A stretch of DNA of 60,000 bases from Chrysomallon squamiferum (lineage: Eukaryota; Mollusca; Gastropoda; Neomphalida; Peltospiridae): assembly GCA_012295275.1 (NCBI GenBank), contig CM022671.1:34644183-34704182 (forward strand), written 5' to 3'. This document shows, piece by piece, positions 1-11,017 of the stretch. The stretch's first letter is position 1; each line of letters begins with the position of its first letter. The notes beneath the pieces were generated by a model that saw nothing but the letters and a program-made list of their open reading frames with translations, searched no databases and was not told the DNA's origin. The translations under genes were made by a program, and so were the position numbers.

Positions 1-817
1 ACTGATCTGAGACAAAGATTTTACACGTGAACACGTCGAGTACAACTAATCCGTTACAACTGTTTGATTGTAAACTGACAAAACAAGTCTGAATCTAACC
101 ATCATTATTAATAATTTCTTATACACAGACTTTGTTCTTACCTCCTTCATAACTGTTTTCAGTGGGAAGACGCCTATTATACATACTACAGACAGACAGA
201 CATACGTACGTACATACATATATACTTCACATACATACATATATGCAAATTATAAATACTGCAAATGTAGCCTAAGTAATTGTTCGAAATATTGCTAATG
301 ATCCAGTTTTAAATTTTTGATTTTGTTCAGAATGATTTCACATTAATTTACTATCGTTTTTAACAACTGAATCAAATGTAATTGCAACAAATTACGTAAT
401 TAAATATTTAAATAAATAACAAAATATTTAGATATATATATGCTACATACATTCATACATACAGACAGACATACACACACTCATACATACGTACATACAT
501 ACGTACATACACACAAACATACATACATACATACATATATATACATTTGTATGTTTGTGTGTATGTATGCATGTATGAAATAATAATTATTATTAAACGT
601 AAATAAATTATATTTATGTAGATAAACAAAATTAATATCTGATTTTTTTTTTTTACCTCTTTAAAAAAGTCTTAGTCCGTTTTAATATTGCTAATGGACT
701 GAAAATATTTTCTTTGATTCTGTCACTGAATGAATACAGAAGGAGATTAGAAATTGTTATATTCTGTTTAGTTACAGTTAACTGACAGATTTCAGAAGCT
801 TCGTTGTCGCAGTAATT
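1..817. other. AT-rich non-coding start of window
   Basis: No gene is supported here. The stretch holds degenerate ACAT/ACGT tetranucleotide tracts at about 188-240 and 440-580 and a poly-T run near 641-654. An imperfectly spaced hairpin lies at 506-565 and is listed separately. Confidence 0.6.
506..565. repeat. inverted repeat in CATA/CACA tract
   Basis: An 18-base arm at 506-523 is matched exactly in reverse complement by 548-565, with a 24-base loop between. Both arms are made of CATA/CACA units, so the symmetry may come from opposed simple repeats rather than a functional hairpin. Confidence 0.6.
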
Positions 818-2130
818 TTGTTAATTGTGTACTTCAGTTTCGGTGCTGCTGTTGAACATGTCAAAGTTACAACAACTGCAAACACGTCATCGCAAGATAT
901 ATATTATCTAACAGATACATCAGACGTCAGTGACGTCCTAAACGTTTCTATGGAAACTGGTTCTAGCAGGTTCAGAAAGCAATCCATTACGTCATCGTCA
1001 TCATCACCAACATTAACGTCGACATCCACCTGTACACGTTCTGTAATATCTATAGCATCAGTACATTCGACGACATATGTGCTAACAACAACGCCTTGGT
1101 CAACAACCATTTCTATGGCAACAACAACGACAATGCTAACCATTTATACGTGTGATTCTCTAAACCTTCTGCTGCATCTGAATGTATCTAAACCATCTGC
1201 ATTTCCGTCAACATCAGCGACACTTTCCTCAGGTCGAGTGACATCAGTCACAGAACGAATACTACCGTCATCTCCAACGACAACACCTTCTGAAGGACGG
1301 CCCATCCTGGACGCGGGGATAACGTCTAGAATTCAGTACCGGACAGTGAATTAATTACAGGATTTATTTTGTTGTTTCAGCCTGAATCACGGATGGTCTT
1401 CAGTTCGATCGACATCGCTGACTTCAACAACCGGTTTCTCAAACGTCTTTCCTCCTCAATTCTCGTGCGTCTCGGCGACATCGAACTCTTCGTCGTCGCC
1501 ATTCAGATGACTGCGAGAAGTACGGACTTCATCTACGACGTCGAGTCAGTGTGTTTTTCAGTGTATCTGAACGTTGTCTTACTTACCACCTGATCAAAGA
1601 CTGCTGACAGACCTCGCCGCGGCCTTACCTCTGAAAGCGAAGTACTTCAGACGTATTCAGAAGTACTTCAGATGTATTCAGATGTACTTCAGACGTATTC
1701 TGAAGCCGCTGGCAGCGTGTGTTCTCATCTTCGTCATCTGCGACGTCTACCGCGTCTTCTACGTCTTCTACGTCTACATGTTGGTGAAGAACGACATGGT
1801 CTGTTACGATCGTGCAATAGACGGCGCCTGACTTAAATTCGAAACAACTTCGTTTTTCAAAACGCTTGAAGACATTTACGTTCGTCTTTATGTCCCCGGC
1901 GAGGTTGTTTTCGTCTTCTGTCAAATTCTGTTCCGCACCGACCTCAACATTATCCTCGTCAGCATCATTCACTGCTGCAGACGTTAGAAGGCAAAAACTT
2001 TCAGAAGATGAGTTACAAGGAAGAGCAGTCTACGATCTCCTTGTCCTACCCAAACCCCTCACAGAGTTCGTTGTAGCCACTGGAAATGTTCATGATATTT
2101 ACACGAAAAAATATATTTTCTGTTTCTGAC
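818..2130 (+). pseudogene. decayed rhodopsin-like GPCR relative
   Basis: Three successive open stretches in different frames match, in order, parts of the intact GPCR at 3454-5049. Bases 818-1354 give a Ser/Thr-rich ectodomain-like segment. Bases about 1369-1593 give a segment like TM1-TM2 (FSSIDIADFNNRF against FSSEAASSSFSRF, then an SS..LV.L.DIELFVV-like stretch). Bases 1574-1831 contain LPLKAKYFRRI, matching FPLKAKHFRLI after TM3, followed by a TM4-like hydrophobic run. Bases about 1985-2090 contain RRQKLSEDE and VLPKPLTE, matching RKKLSKADT and VLPIQLTE at the start and end of TM6. TM3 and TM7 are not recognisable, there are frame changes and stops, and no good ATG starts it. I infer a dead paralogue, oriented tail-to-tail with the intact gene. 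An expressed spliced relative is less likely because the breaks lack convincing splice sites. Confidence 0.65.
1639..1701 (+). repeat. three 21-bp tandem units inside GPCR pseudogene
   Basis: Units at 1639-1659, 1660-1680 and 1681-1701 differ by one to three bases. Each encodes a (K/M)YFR(R/C)I-like heptapeptide. The intact GPCR has the corresponding segment once (KHFRLI), so this is a local in-frame triplication in the pseudogene. Confidence 0.8.
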
Positions 2131-2335
2131 TGTTTCTAAATTTACAGCGAACGGCAAACTAACTACTCGATCAGAGAGTGGATATGTCATTTTATATGAT
2201 GTTGTGAAAGGAATTTCAGAATAGGTTGTTGTATAATAGATACATAATGGTTTAAGAATGTTTAATTGTTTATGAAATAAATAATAACACTTCTAATTGT
2301 ATACTTCTGATTGTAACATTATGCTGGTGTTATAT

Positions 2336-2340
<5 letters not shown>

Positions 2341-2391
<51 letters not shown>
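2341..2391. repeat. (GA)n microsatellite
   Basis: Uninterrupted GA dinucleotides over about 51 bases. Confidence 0.97.
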
Positions 2392-2396
<5 letters not shown>

Positions 2397-2442
2397 AACC
2401 CACATTAAAATAAAATTTAACAAATTAAAGTGAAATAAAATA

Positions 2443-2530
2443 AAAGCAATAGCTTACTGATAGAACGAGCGATCTCTCAGAATGTACGATCGCGGGATCA
2501 AAACCCTTCGGTGGCGTTTTCCAGTTACGA
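2443..2530 (+). mobile_element. tRNA-related SINE head fragment
   Basis: An A-box-like stretch (TAGCTTACTGATAGAACGAG) is followed about 30 bases later by a degenerate B box (GGGATCAAAACCC). The intervening CTCTCAGAATGTAC word recurs near 9775 next to a second SINE-like segment. The B box lacks the canonical TTCGA, so this is a decayed tRNA-derived SINE head rather than a tRNA gene. Confidence 0.4.
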
Positions 2531-3107
2531 CTAGTTTTCCTGTGACTGTGTACATGATGTCTTCGAATCTATGATCCTTCCTTCCTTATAGCATATATAA
2601 AAATTCCTTGCACCAAATTCTACTATGATTAATTAGCTATTTGAAAGAATCATATGTACACATTACGTAACCTTTAAACGTTAGAGCAGAAAAATTCAAA
2701 GTTGAAGGATAAAAAGTAACAAGCAGCAGTTTCCTCTGTTATTTGTTTTATCTTTTTCACAAAATAAATGTTCTGTTTGTTTTTTTAAGGTGACTGTTTA
2801 TGCCTTAATATATACAGTACGTCGTTTATTTATATCAGATTAATACGAAATGATGGAGTTAAATTTATACTATATGCGCAGCCTGTGATCCATTTCGTCA
2901 GATATTTCAGTTAGAATTTATTGGAACAAAATAATAAGATTTTATGTCAACGTTGCCGTCGTCGATAGTGTAGCCGTCGTTAGTATTTGTAGATCTCTGA
3001 TGGCAGTTTCAGAAATACACAATAATTCTCCAGTAATTGTTTATTGTTTAATTCCAGTTGATACATTCGTTTCTTAAGCATGACAAAAAATGTATTATAG
3101 TTTGGAT

Positions 3108-3450
3108 AACAACAACAACAAAAATAATAATGATAATGATAATAATAATAATAACAACAACAACAGTAATATCAGTGACAATAACAATAACAGTAACAGC
3201 AACAATAACAATAATAACAATCACAATAACAGCAACAACATCAACATCAGCAACACTGCTTCTACTACGACTACTACTACAAATAATGATGATGATGATA
3301 ATAACAAAAACTTCAAAAAACAACAAAAATAACAAAAAGAAGAAGAAAAAAAAAAGAAAAAAAAAAAGAAGAAGAACGAAAAATAAGTCCTGGGTTGAAA
3401 AACAAATTTTTTGCAAGAATTTGAGAGAATCGTTCAATCAAAAAAAAAAA
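3108..3450. repeat. AAC/AAT/GAT low-complexity tract and A-rich run
   Basis: Degenerate AAC, AAT, CAG and GAT triplets (about 3108-3310) pass into AAGAAG and poly-A (about 3310-3450). This lies just downstream of the GPCR stop codon, in its likely 3' UTR or flank. The long frames over it are poly-Asn, poly-Thr or poly-Ile and are not genes. Confidence 0.9.
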
Positions 3451-3453
3451 GTT

Positions 3454-5049
3454 TTAGACCGGGTCCGGGGTCGTCACGGCTGGCTGATTCTCAGTACTGG
3501 AAAACACCTGCTCTTCGGTCTGCCTGTTTTCTTGCCTCGCTTGCGGCTGCGCGGACCGACACCGGCAAATTACTTCGTGCAGCCTCTTTCTAAACCTGCC
3601 GCCCCGGGCGTAGTAACACACGAAACTGGTGCAGTACGCGGCCTGGTTGAAAACCCCGCCCACCTGCACGACGGAGACGAAGAGGTAGTGCTCCCTGAGG
3701 TTCATGCCGTAGTCTCTGAAGACCATCTGCGATATTTCCGTGAGCTGGATGGGCAGGACGAGGACTATGAAGACGACCGAGGACAGCAGGACGGTGACTG
3801 TGATCTGCGTGTCCGCTTTGCTCAGTTTCTTCCTGGAGTCCTGCGACGAGCCGAGCTTTTTCCTGAACCGGGCGTGGAATCTCAGCGCCACGGTGAGCAC
3901 GACGTTGAGGACGAGAGAGCCGAACAGAGGAACGTAGACGAACAGGACGTCGCCGCACATGAACAGTATTCTGAACAGAAGCTCGTTGTTGATGAAGTGG
4001 CTGGATAAAGAGAATCTGTAGAGAGTGTTGCCGTTTTTGTCGCTGTAGCCGATGACGTCGTATTTGAACAGCGTCTCCAAGTGAAACACCGAGTTCAGCA
4101 GCAGCAGTGCGCAGCAGATCGTCACCGGCTTCCTGATCAGTCTGAAGTGCTTGGCCTTGAGAGGGAAAACGACGGCCACAACGCGCTCGGCGGAGATAAA
4201 GAAGATGTAGCAGAAGGTCGTTCTGTTCACGACGGTGATGCTGTACATGGAGAGGTAGATGACCATCGTCAAGAACGACTTGGAGTTCAGCGTGTTGCCG
4301 GACAGGCTCGCCTCGACCAGGCGTCCGGTGCAGCTCAACGTCACCACCACGAGCTCGGCCGAGCTGAGGCACAGCAGAAATCTGCTGAAAGAACTGGATG
4401 CCGCCTCGCTGCTGAACACGATGATGTTGAAACAGTTGAACGCGATTCCGAGCACCGGTAACACGTACAGAATGACCGTCGTTACGGCTTTTATTCGGTT
4501 GTACGAGGCCTCGGAGACCAGGCCGTCGTGGAGGACGGAGGGATCGAACCGAAAGGTTCCACCGCGTCCAGGATCTGTAGTCGCGTCCTCAGATTTGTTG
4601 TCAGTGAGATTAGATAGAACGTCTTCCGAACTGGTCGGAGAGAAATTAGTGACGTTGTTTTCTGTAGCTGAAGTTGATGAAAAATCACTGTGACTGTAAT
4701 CACTTCTGTACATTGTCGAAGTCAGAAAATCACTATCATCAGTTGTTGACAGTACAGAATCAGTTAAATCTTGATCAGATGATGGGAAATCGCCGATACT
4801 TATATTTCCAGTAGACAGTGGAAAATTGTTGCTGCTTTGACTGCTCGATTCATTATAAATTACATGAGTCGTCGTCGTAGTAGTAGTAGTATGGCTGTTG
4901 CTACCACTCTGCCGAAACGTTTCTGTCACCACGGCCTTCGTAGTTGTAAGGTTGGAATCACCTGGTTTTGATGTGGCACAGTTTACTTTGTTTGATGTCA
5001 CGAAAAATAAGGCGATGACCAAAAACAAGACTTGAACATTAAATTCCAT
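3454..5049 (-). CDS. rhodopsin-class (class A) GPCR, lineage-specific orphan
   Basis: Single-exon frame of 531 aa starting at the ATG at 5049. The frame is open 13 codons further, but begins there with TTG and lies at the expected transcription start, so ATG 5049 (good Kozak: A at -3, G at +4) is chosen. Residues 1-25 are a signal peptide. Residues 26-185 are a Ser/Thr/Asp-rich ectodomain with about six N-glycosylation sequons and a poly-Thr run. Seven hydrophobic segments follow: 188-212, 222-246, 258-285, 308-328, 358-389, 416-438 and 456-480. After TM3, AERVVAVVFPLKAK (287-300) is a D/ERY-loop variant. TM7 has NQAAY (468-472) in place of NPxxY, and the CWxP motif of TM6 is absent. The C-tail carries a CRCR cluster that could be palmitoylated. 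I infer a plasma-membrane receptor, perhaps chemosensory or peptide; the ligand cannot be read. GC content and codon use stand out sharply from the flanks. Confidence 0.85.
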   Translation of the reverse strand: MEFNVQVLFLVIALFFVTSNKVNCATSKPGDSNLTTTKAVVTETFRQSGSNSHTTTTTTTTHVIYNESSSQSSNNFPLSTGNISIGDFPSSDQDLTDSVLSTTDDSDFLTSTMYRSDYSHSDFSSTSATENNVTNFSPTSSEDVLSNLTDNKSEDATTDPGRGGTFRFDPSVLHDGLVSEASYNRIKAVTTVILYVLPVLGIAFNCFNIIVFSSEAASSSFSRFLLCLSSAELVVVTLSCTGRLVEASLSGNTLNSKSFLTMVIYLSMYSITVVNRTTFCYIFFISAERVVAVVFPLKAKHFRLIRKPVTICCALLLLNSVFHLETLFKYDVIGYSDKNGNTLYRFSLSSHFINNELLFRILFMCGDVLFVYVPLFGSLVLNVVLTVALRFHARFRKKLGSSQDSRKKLSKADTQITVTVLLSSVVFIVLVLPIQLTEISQMVFRDYGMNLREHYLFVSVVQVGGVFNQAAYCTSFVCYYARGGRFRKRLHEVICRCRSAQPQARQENRQTEEQVFSSTENQPAVTTPDPV

Positions 5050-5114
5050 TTTCGTACAACTTTGTGCTGTGTTTTCTTTAAAAGGCAAAAGTGAAAAGTT
5101 GTAAACTGATGAGG

Positions 5115-5122
5115 TTTATATA
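5115..5122 (-). promoter_or_regulatory. TATA box of GPCR gene
   Basis: TATATAAA on the minus strand lies about 65 bases upstream of ATG 5049. Transcription would start near 5088, leaving a 5' UTR of about 40 bases. This supports 5049 rather than the upstream in-frame TTG as the start. Confidence 0.6.
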
Positions 5123-5239
5123 GCTGCATTCTAATGACCTGTAATAAGTGTTTTCATGGCGATTTCATTACTTTAATTCATTAAAGGATAATATTTTTCA
5201 TTTAATCATAATGTAAGGAAACCCATTAGTGACATCGTC

Positions 5240-5600
5240 ATTTTTTTTTTTTTTTTTTTTTGTCATTGCTACTGATACTGCTGATACTGTTATTTAGTAG
5301 TAGTAGTAATAGTAGTAGTAGTTGTTGTAGTAGTAGTAGTAGTTGTTGTTGTAGTAGTAGTAGTAGTAGTAGTAGTTGTTGTTGTTGTTGTAGTAGTAGT
5401 AGTAGTTGTTGTTGTTGTTGTTGTTGTTGTAGTAGTAGTAGTGGTAGTAATAGCAGCAGCATGTCAGTAGTAGTTGTTGTAGAATTAAAACTATTATTAT
5501 TGTTATTAATAGTAATAGTAGAAGTAGTAGTAGTAGTAATAGTATTTGTTGTTGTTGTTGTAGTGATAGCACTAGTAGTAGTTCGTGAAAACGTTCGTTT
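5240..5600. repeat. poly-T and (GTA/GTT)n trinucleotide array
   Basis: Poly-T at 5240-5261 is followed by about 280 bases of alternating GTA and GTT triplet blocks. Open frames here on both strands are pure triplet translations and are not genes. Confidence 0.95.
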
Positions 5601-6448
5601 TAATAATTTTTAAAATTTATTTACTATATCTGTTTCATAACTTGAATGATATGTATATTCTGTAATCTGAACAAATTTTTATTTTAATTTTTTTGTAACA
5701 GGCTTGAATTATTTAGACTCTCTAGTTTGTAATCTCAAGTTATTTTTATTTACTTATTTATTTATTTAATTTTATTTTTTTTTTTTTTTTTTTTTTTTTT
5801 AAACATGACGGCCTTCCGTACGTTATACCTTATTTCTCTCATCCAAAGACTTCATTCATGAACAAAAAATGAAAAAACATTTTTCTCTAAAATTAATTTC
5901 GTAATTGCAAACCCGTAGCTTCGTCTTGCTATTATATTATTTTACATACATTTGAGTAGCTATACTTAAATATCTATTATCTGTATCTATACTTTAATGT
6001 GTATTAAAAAAACAACCCATTGAATTTCAAGAACTTTGAAGCTTAAATGAAAGACGGAAAAGACCACAAATTTATAAAGGAAAGATAATGTGAAATTTTA
6101 AAAGAAAAGAAAAACGCTATAAATTTACATTACAAAATTAACTATCGAAAAACAGAGTTTTTGCTTTACACGTTTTATTACGGTCACGTAAAAATTTTTG
6201 AGGAAATTAATAAGCAAATTAGTATTTAAGATCAGAATATCGTCAGATTTACAAAGCTAATTCTTAACTAGAAAATCTGCAAGAGATACGATGTTTTTTT
6301 ACTGATCTGTGGAAAACCTGTTTTGTTTTGGTTTGTCTTGAAGTGTGTATTAAATTCAACTTTTGAAGATAGAAACGTGATTATCAAAATGGATTAGAAA
6401 CGTGATATTAAGAAATACACAAACCAACATCTGTCATTTTAGATATTT
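5601..6448. other. AT-rich intergenic sequence
   Basis: No gene or recognisable element was seen. A poly-T run of about 30 bases lies near 5770-5800. Confidence 0.6.
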
Positions 6449-6454
6449 TTGTTA

Positions 6455-6455
6455 C

Positions 6456-6524
<69 letters not shown>

Positions 6525-6634
6525 CATCATCACCATCGTTATTGTTGTTGTTGTTGTTGCTGCTGTTACTGATACTGTTATTGTTATTATTAATTTTTGT
6601 TATCATTATCTTTATTACTATTACTGTCGTTGTC

Positions 6635-6708
<74 letters not shown>

Positions 6709-6960
6709 TGTTTGTTGTTGTTGTTGTTCTTTTTGTTGTGGTGGTATTGATGGTGGTTGTTGTCTTTTTTGTAAGTTTGTATTTTTGTGTTCGGATCTTT
6801 TTTCTGTGTGTGCTTCTTCTTTCTTTTTTTCTTTTTTTTTTTTTTTTTTTTTTGTTGTTTTGTTTTATAGTTTTGTCTTGGTGTATTTTTTTCTTATGTT
6901 TTTTCTTCTTATTATTATTTCTTTGTTGTTGTTGTTGTTGTTGTTGTTGTTTTGATTACT
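6455..6960. repeat. (ATT)n / (GTT)n trinucleotide arrays
   Basis: There are two long ATT blocks (about 6458-6530 and 6636-6706) with GTT blocks between and after them, plus poly-T near 6831-6853. The long poly-Leu and poly-Ile frames over this region are artefacts. Confidence 0.95.
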
Positions 6961-7294
6961 TTTTACAACAATAACAGTAATAATAGCTACTACTGGTTTA
7001 TTAATAATGTATAACCATTGTTGTTATCATCATCATTTGTTTTTCTCAACGGAATAGAAAAATGTAAACTAATTTACACATCTGTTACATAACTTGAATC
7101 ATATGCATATTTAGTAACCTAAACATACTTTTATTTTAAATTTTTGAAATAGACTTGGATCATCTAGCCTCTGGAGAATGTAATCTAACGTTAACTGTAG
7201 ATAATTTAAAAAACATTTCATAAAATCGTGCAAAATATATTTTGTTATTCCAATATTATTGTTCCTGTCACGAAACGCAATTTATTTATTTTTC

Positions 7295-7333
<39 letters not shown>

Positions 7334-7471
7334 TAATAAGGAATAATTTTATTCGCTATTCAGATTCTTAATGTTGGTAAACTAATAAAATGTTTGTTTT
7401 AAATCATGCAAGGGAAATAACTATTGATATGATAACTGTAGTAAAATATTGATTATCGTTCTTAAAACGTT

Positions 7472-7512
<41 letters not shown>

Positions 7513-8280
7513 CTCTCTCTCTCTCTATCTCTCTCTCTCTCTCTCGTTCTCTCTAGCTCTCTCTCTATCTCTCTCTCTCTGTGTCTGCGTGTCTCTGTCT
7601 CTGTTTCTCTCTCTCTCGTTTTATTCATATATCTTTGTACATGCGTAAGGCTATTACGATCGATATGATTCTATGCACACATGATAATACTTAAATTCTT
7701 ACCCTGGATGAATTATATGAAGAAATTAAATATAAGCAATATTTTATCATGTCAATTCAGTATTTTTCAATCAATCAATCAATAAATAAATAAATAAATT
7801 TAATTACATTTTCCGCCAAGATCATGTCTCATTAAAATTTGATATCTCTGACATTCTAACAAATTGATAACGATTTTATCAAAATGATTTATGGGTTTTC
7901 AAATAGCTGTCAGTTATGTCTGAACTCTTACAAAAATAATCGTAGTATACTTGTCAGTTATTTAACAAACCTTTTTTTTTACCATGACACAGACAAATGT
8001 CTTTTGATAAGTTCTGGTAAAAAAAAAAATAATAATAATAATAATATATATATATATAGGCCTAGTATAAATACGTTTTATATTATCCCTAAGAAGAAAT
8101 AATGTATTTATAACAGTACTTCAAAAATAACTATGTTTAAAGACTTTTTAAATAATTTGACTGATTTAACCCTCATTCGCTAATTCTGTTTTCATATTAA
8201 TTAGCAACATGAAAGTTTTTATATCTATCTTCCCATAATTAACGAGGGAACCGTATACACAAACATTATTCGCGGAAAAT
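6961..8280. other. intergenic sequence with short microsatellites
   Basis: No gene is seen. It contains (AT)n at about 7302-7330, an interrupted (CT)n tract at 7474-7617 and short AAT/AT runs near 8030-8060. Confidence 0.6.
7474..7617. repeat. interrupted (CT)n microsatellite
   Basis: CT dinucleotides broken by CGTT, CTAG and TCTAT, ending in a TCTG/TCTC-rich part. Confidence 0.95.
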
Positions 8281-8285
8281 CGATT

Positions 8286-8302
8286 TGTTGTTGTTGTTGT
8301 TG

Positions 8303-8351
<49 letters not shown>

Positions 8352-8422
8352 CATCATGATCATCATCACCGGTAATAGTAATAGCAGAACTAGTAGGAGA
8401 AAAATTACTATTGTTATTGCTA

Positions 8423-8468
<46 letters not shown>

Positions 8469-8595
8469 CATTATAATTATTATTATTATTATTATTATTA
8501 TTACTACTGCTACTACTATTTTATTATTATTATTACTACTATAACTACTACTTCTATTAGTGTTATTTTCGTTGTTATTGTTGTTGTTGTTATTT
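8286..8595. repeat. (GTT)n / (ATT)n / TACTAC array
   Basis: A GTT block passes into two ATT blocks (about 8306-8350 and 8428-8500), then degenerate ACT/ATT triplets and a closing GTT block. Frames across it are low complexity. Confidence 0.95.
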
Positions 8596-9190
8596 CTAAA
8601 AATCCCTTTATTAATTATCATCTTTATTTTGTTTTCTCTCAATCTGTATATCATCGTTTCATGTGTCTGACTGTCTCTCTGTTTCTGTCTCTCAACTAAA
8701 TTCTGTAACTTCGTAATGAAAAAAAACACCTTATATCACTTAAGATATATATTTCTTAATTTTATAAACACAAACCTAAAAACACAACAGCAAAAAAGAA
8801 GAAAAAAAAATTTTTTTTTTTTTTTTTTCATTTTAAAATTCTGTTACCATTATAACCATAATGCGAATGACAAAATTCCATTTTCATAACATTCTTTTTC
8901 GTTTTCCGCTTTTCCTAATGTACGAGTTGAAATAAAATCTAAACGTCCTTGTGTGTGTGAGTTTAAATAGGAAACCAGATGAAATGACACAAAGATACAT
9001 TACAAATGTGTTTTTTTCTGCGTCTGGGGAATGATTTATTAGTAATGTATATAATACTGTTACAGTATCTTTGTATACCTTTCTAGACACAATTCTTTAA
9101 TTAGTTCTTTATGAGAAACACAAAATAGCTTTTCTGTACTTGCGTTCATTAAAATGTATTTATAGCAGCCGACTTTAAACCTCAAAAAGA
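8596..9190. other. AT-rich intergenic sequence
   Basis: No coding sequence or element is supported. A poly-A/poly-T junction near 8800-8830 is the only clear feature. Confidence 0.55.
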
Positions 9191-9204
9191 AAAGAAGAAG
9201 AACA

Positions 9205-9590
9205 GAATCAGTAATTATAACAATAACAATAGCAATAAGAACAACAATAACAACAGCAATAACAATAATAATAACAGCACCAGTAACAATAACAAATCAA
9301 TAACAAAATAATAACAACAATAACAATGGCAATAGCAAAATTAATAATAACAATAACAAAAGTAATAACAACAACAATAACAATAGAAATAACAATTAAA
9401 AAAAACAAAAACAATAACAACAGCATTAACAAAAGCAATAACAACAACAATAATAACGGTAAGAACAATAACAACAAAAATAACAACAAAAAAACACAAA
9501 CAGAAATAATACGCATTAGCAAACGTAATAAAAATAGAAGCAGCAACAATAACAATAACAACAACAATAATAATAGCAATAACAAACAGA
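9205..9590. repeat. degenerate AACAAT low-complexity tract
   Basis: About 385 bases of AAC, AAT and GCA triplets with a near-hexanucleotide rhythm (AATAAC). All frames are poly-Asn or hydrophobic mirror frames, so it is not coding. Confidence 0.9.
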
Positions 9591-9747
9591 ATGAAGAAGA
9601 CGAAATACCAAGCAGTAATACATTTCCATTTCAATGACATTCAAATTAAACTATAATATTTTAATAGTTTATTTCATTTTTCTAATTGCGTATTGTTCTC
9701 TGCTTTCTCATAACAGTCACTGCATTTTAATCTGCAAATTTTAATCG

Positions 9748-9890
9748 AGGGGCGAGGGACTTAGAAGTATTTTTCTCTCAGAATGTACAAGATCGTTAGT
9801 TCGATCTGTCTTGTACGACCCACTGAATTATCTCTCGTTCCAGCCAGTACTCCACAGCTGCTGTGTAACAAATGCCGTGGTATGTAAAGA
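9748..9890 (+). mobile_element. tRNA-related SINE, 5' part, molluscan type
   Basis: The segment opens with GGCGAGGGACTTAG, carries a decayed B-box-like AGTTCGATCTG and continues with CTCGTTCCAGCCAGTACTCC and GCCGTGGTATGT. This wording matches my memory of an abundant tRNA-derived SINE in molluscan genomes. The downstream part is absent here, but a piece resembling it lies at 34,690-34,765. Recognition is from memory and could not be searched. Confidence 0.5.
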
Positions 9891-10470
9891 CCCTATTCTG
9901 GAATTGTGTGTAAAAAAAAAAAGCTATCTTTATAAACGAAAATAAAAACCGTTGACGTAGTAGTAGCAGCTGGTTATAACTCGCGTTACCAGAGTGATCC
10001 GTCATCACATATATGACATCATTTAATCGAGAATGAAACGTGCAGAGTACGTCATTAAATTTGAAAAAAAAAAAAAAAAAAAAAAAAATTCTGGATTTCC
10101 TGCCAGCACGCGGAGTTGAAGTAAGGTAATTTCGGTTCTTTAACGACATTTTCTAGCGTCTTTCGTGACACGAGAAATTACTCAACAGTGGCATCAAGAG
10201 GGCGAGATCCCGTGATCTGTCGCTGTTCAGTTGATTGGCGTGCTGACTGAAATAAAGACAAAGAGACAGAACTTTTCTCTCGTGATGTGGGTTTGTGGTT
10301 TAGACGAGTGTGAGACGTAATGATGTGTTATTGTCAGTGTGAAGTCTAAGATTGTATTTCTGAATTGTAGTTTAATCACAGATGTGTGAGATTCTACGAC
10401 TCTGAATCTGAGAATACAAAAACCAGGGATTTAGCGCTGTTCTTTTAGTCCTTCCATTTTGCCGATATCA
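9891..10470. other. intergenic sequence, higher complexity
   Basis: Mostly unique-looking sequence with a poly-A run near 10064-10087. I see no gene and no element boundary. Confidence 0.5.
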
Positions 10471-10479
10471 CTCTCAGGA

Positions 10480-10624
10480 TTTATTTGTTTATTTATTTAT
10501 TTATTTACTTACTTACTTACTTATTTATTTATTTATTTATCATCATCATCATTATGATTATGGTTATTATTATTGTTTGCATTTAATTTTAATTTTTTTT
10601 TGAAAAAATTATTTATTTATTTAC

Positions 10625-10655
<31 letters not shown>

Positions 10656-10825
10656 TTTGCTTATTTACTTACTTATTAAGTTACTTCTTCATTTATTTAT
10701 TTCTAAAATTTATTATTTATTTATTCATTTTATTTTATTTTATTTACTTTTTTTAATATATATTTTTTTTTATTTCTATTTTTTTATTTTTTTTTTTATT
10801 TATTTTTTTTTATTTTTCTAAAACA
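10480..10825. repeat. (TTTA)n tetranucleotide array
   Basis: TTTA/TTAC/CATC units with increasing T-richness towards the right. The poly-Ile/Tyr/Phe frames over it are artefacts. Confidence 0.95.
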
Positions 10826-10864
10826 ATAATTATCTTGATAAATTTTATTTTTTATAGGTAACGT

Positions 10865-10905
<41 letters not shown>

Positions 10906-10986
10906 TTTAATTAACCAAAACCACGGCAAAAATAATGTTAGGAACATTTTTTAGTTTTTCAATCAAATTATCTAATAAACTATTTA

Positions 10987-11017
<31 letters not shown>

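Larger units (their letters stand above)
2131..3057. other. spacer between the two GPCR loci
   Basis: No coding sequence is seen. It contains a (GA)n tract (2341-2391), a tRNA-like SINE fragment (about 2443-2530) and otherwise plain AT-rich sequence. Confidence 0.6.

Noticed and set aside
3590-4372. 260-codon minus frame and plus frames inside the GPCR
   Set aside because: These are shadow frames of the GPCR, which explains the GC-rich open sequence.
5050-5088. Upstream extension of the GPCR by 13 codons
   Set aside because: The upstream in-frame start is TTG and lies at the expected transcription start set by the TATA box; the ATG at 5049 gives a clean signal peptide.
6449-6974. Long poly-Leu/poly-Ile frames
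   Set aside because: They are ATT/GTT triplet arrays read in frame and have no protein-like composition.
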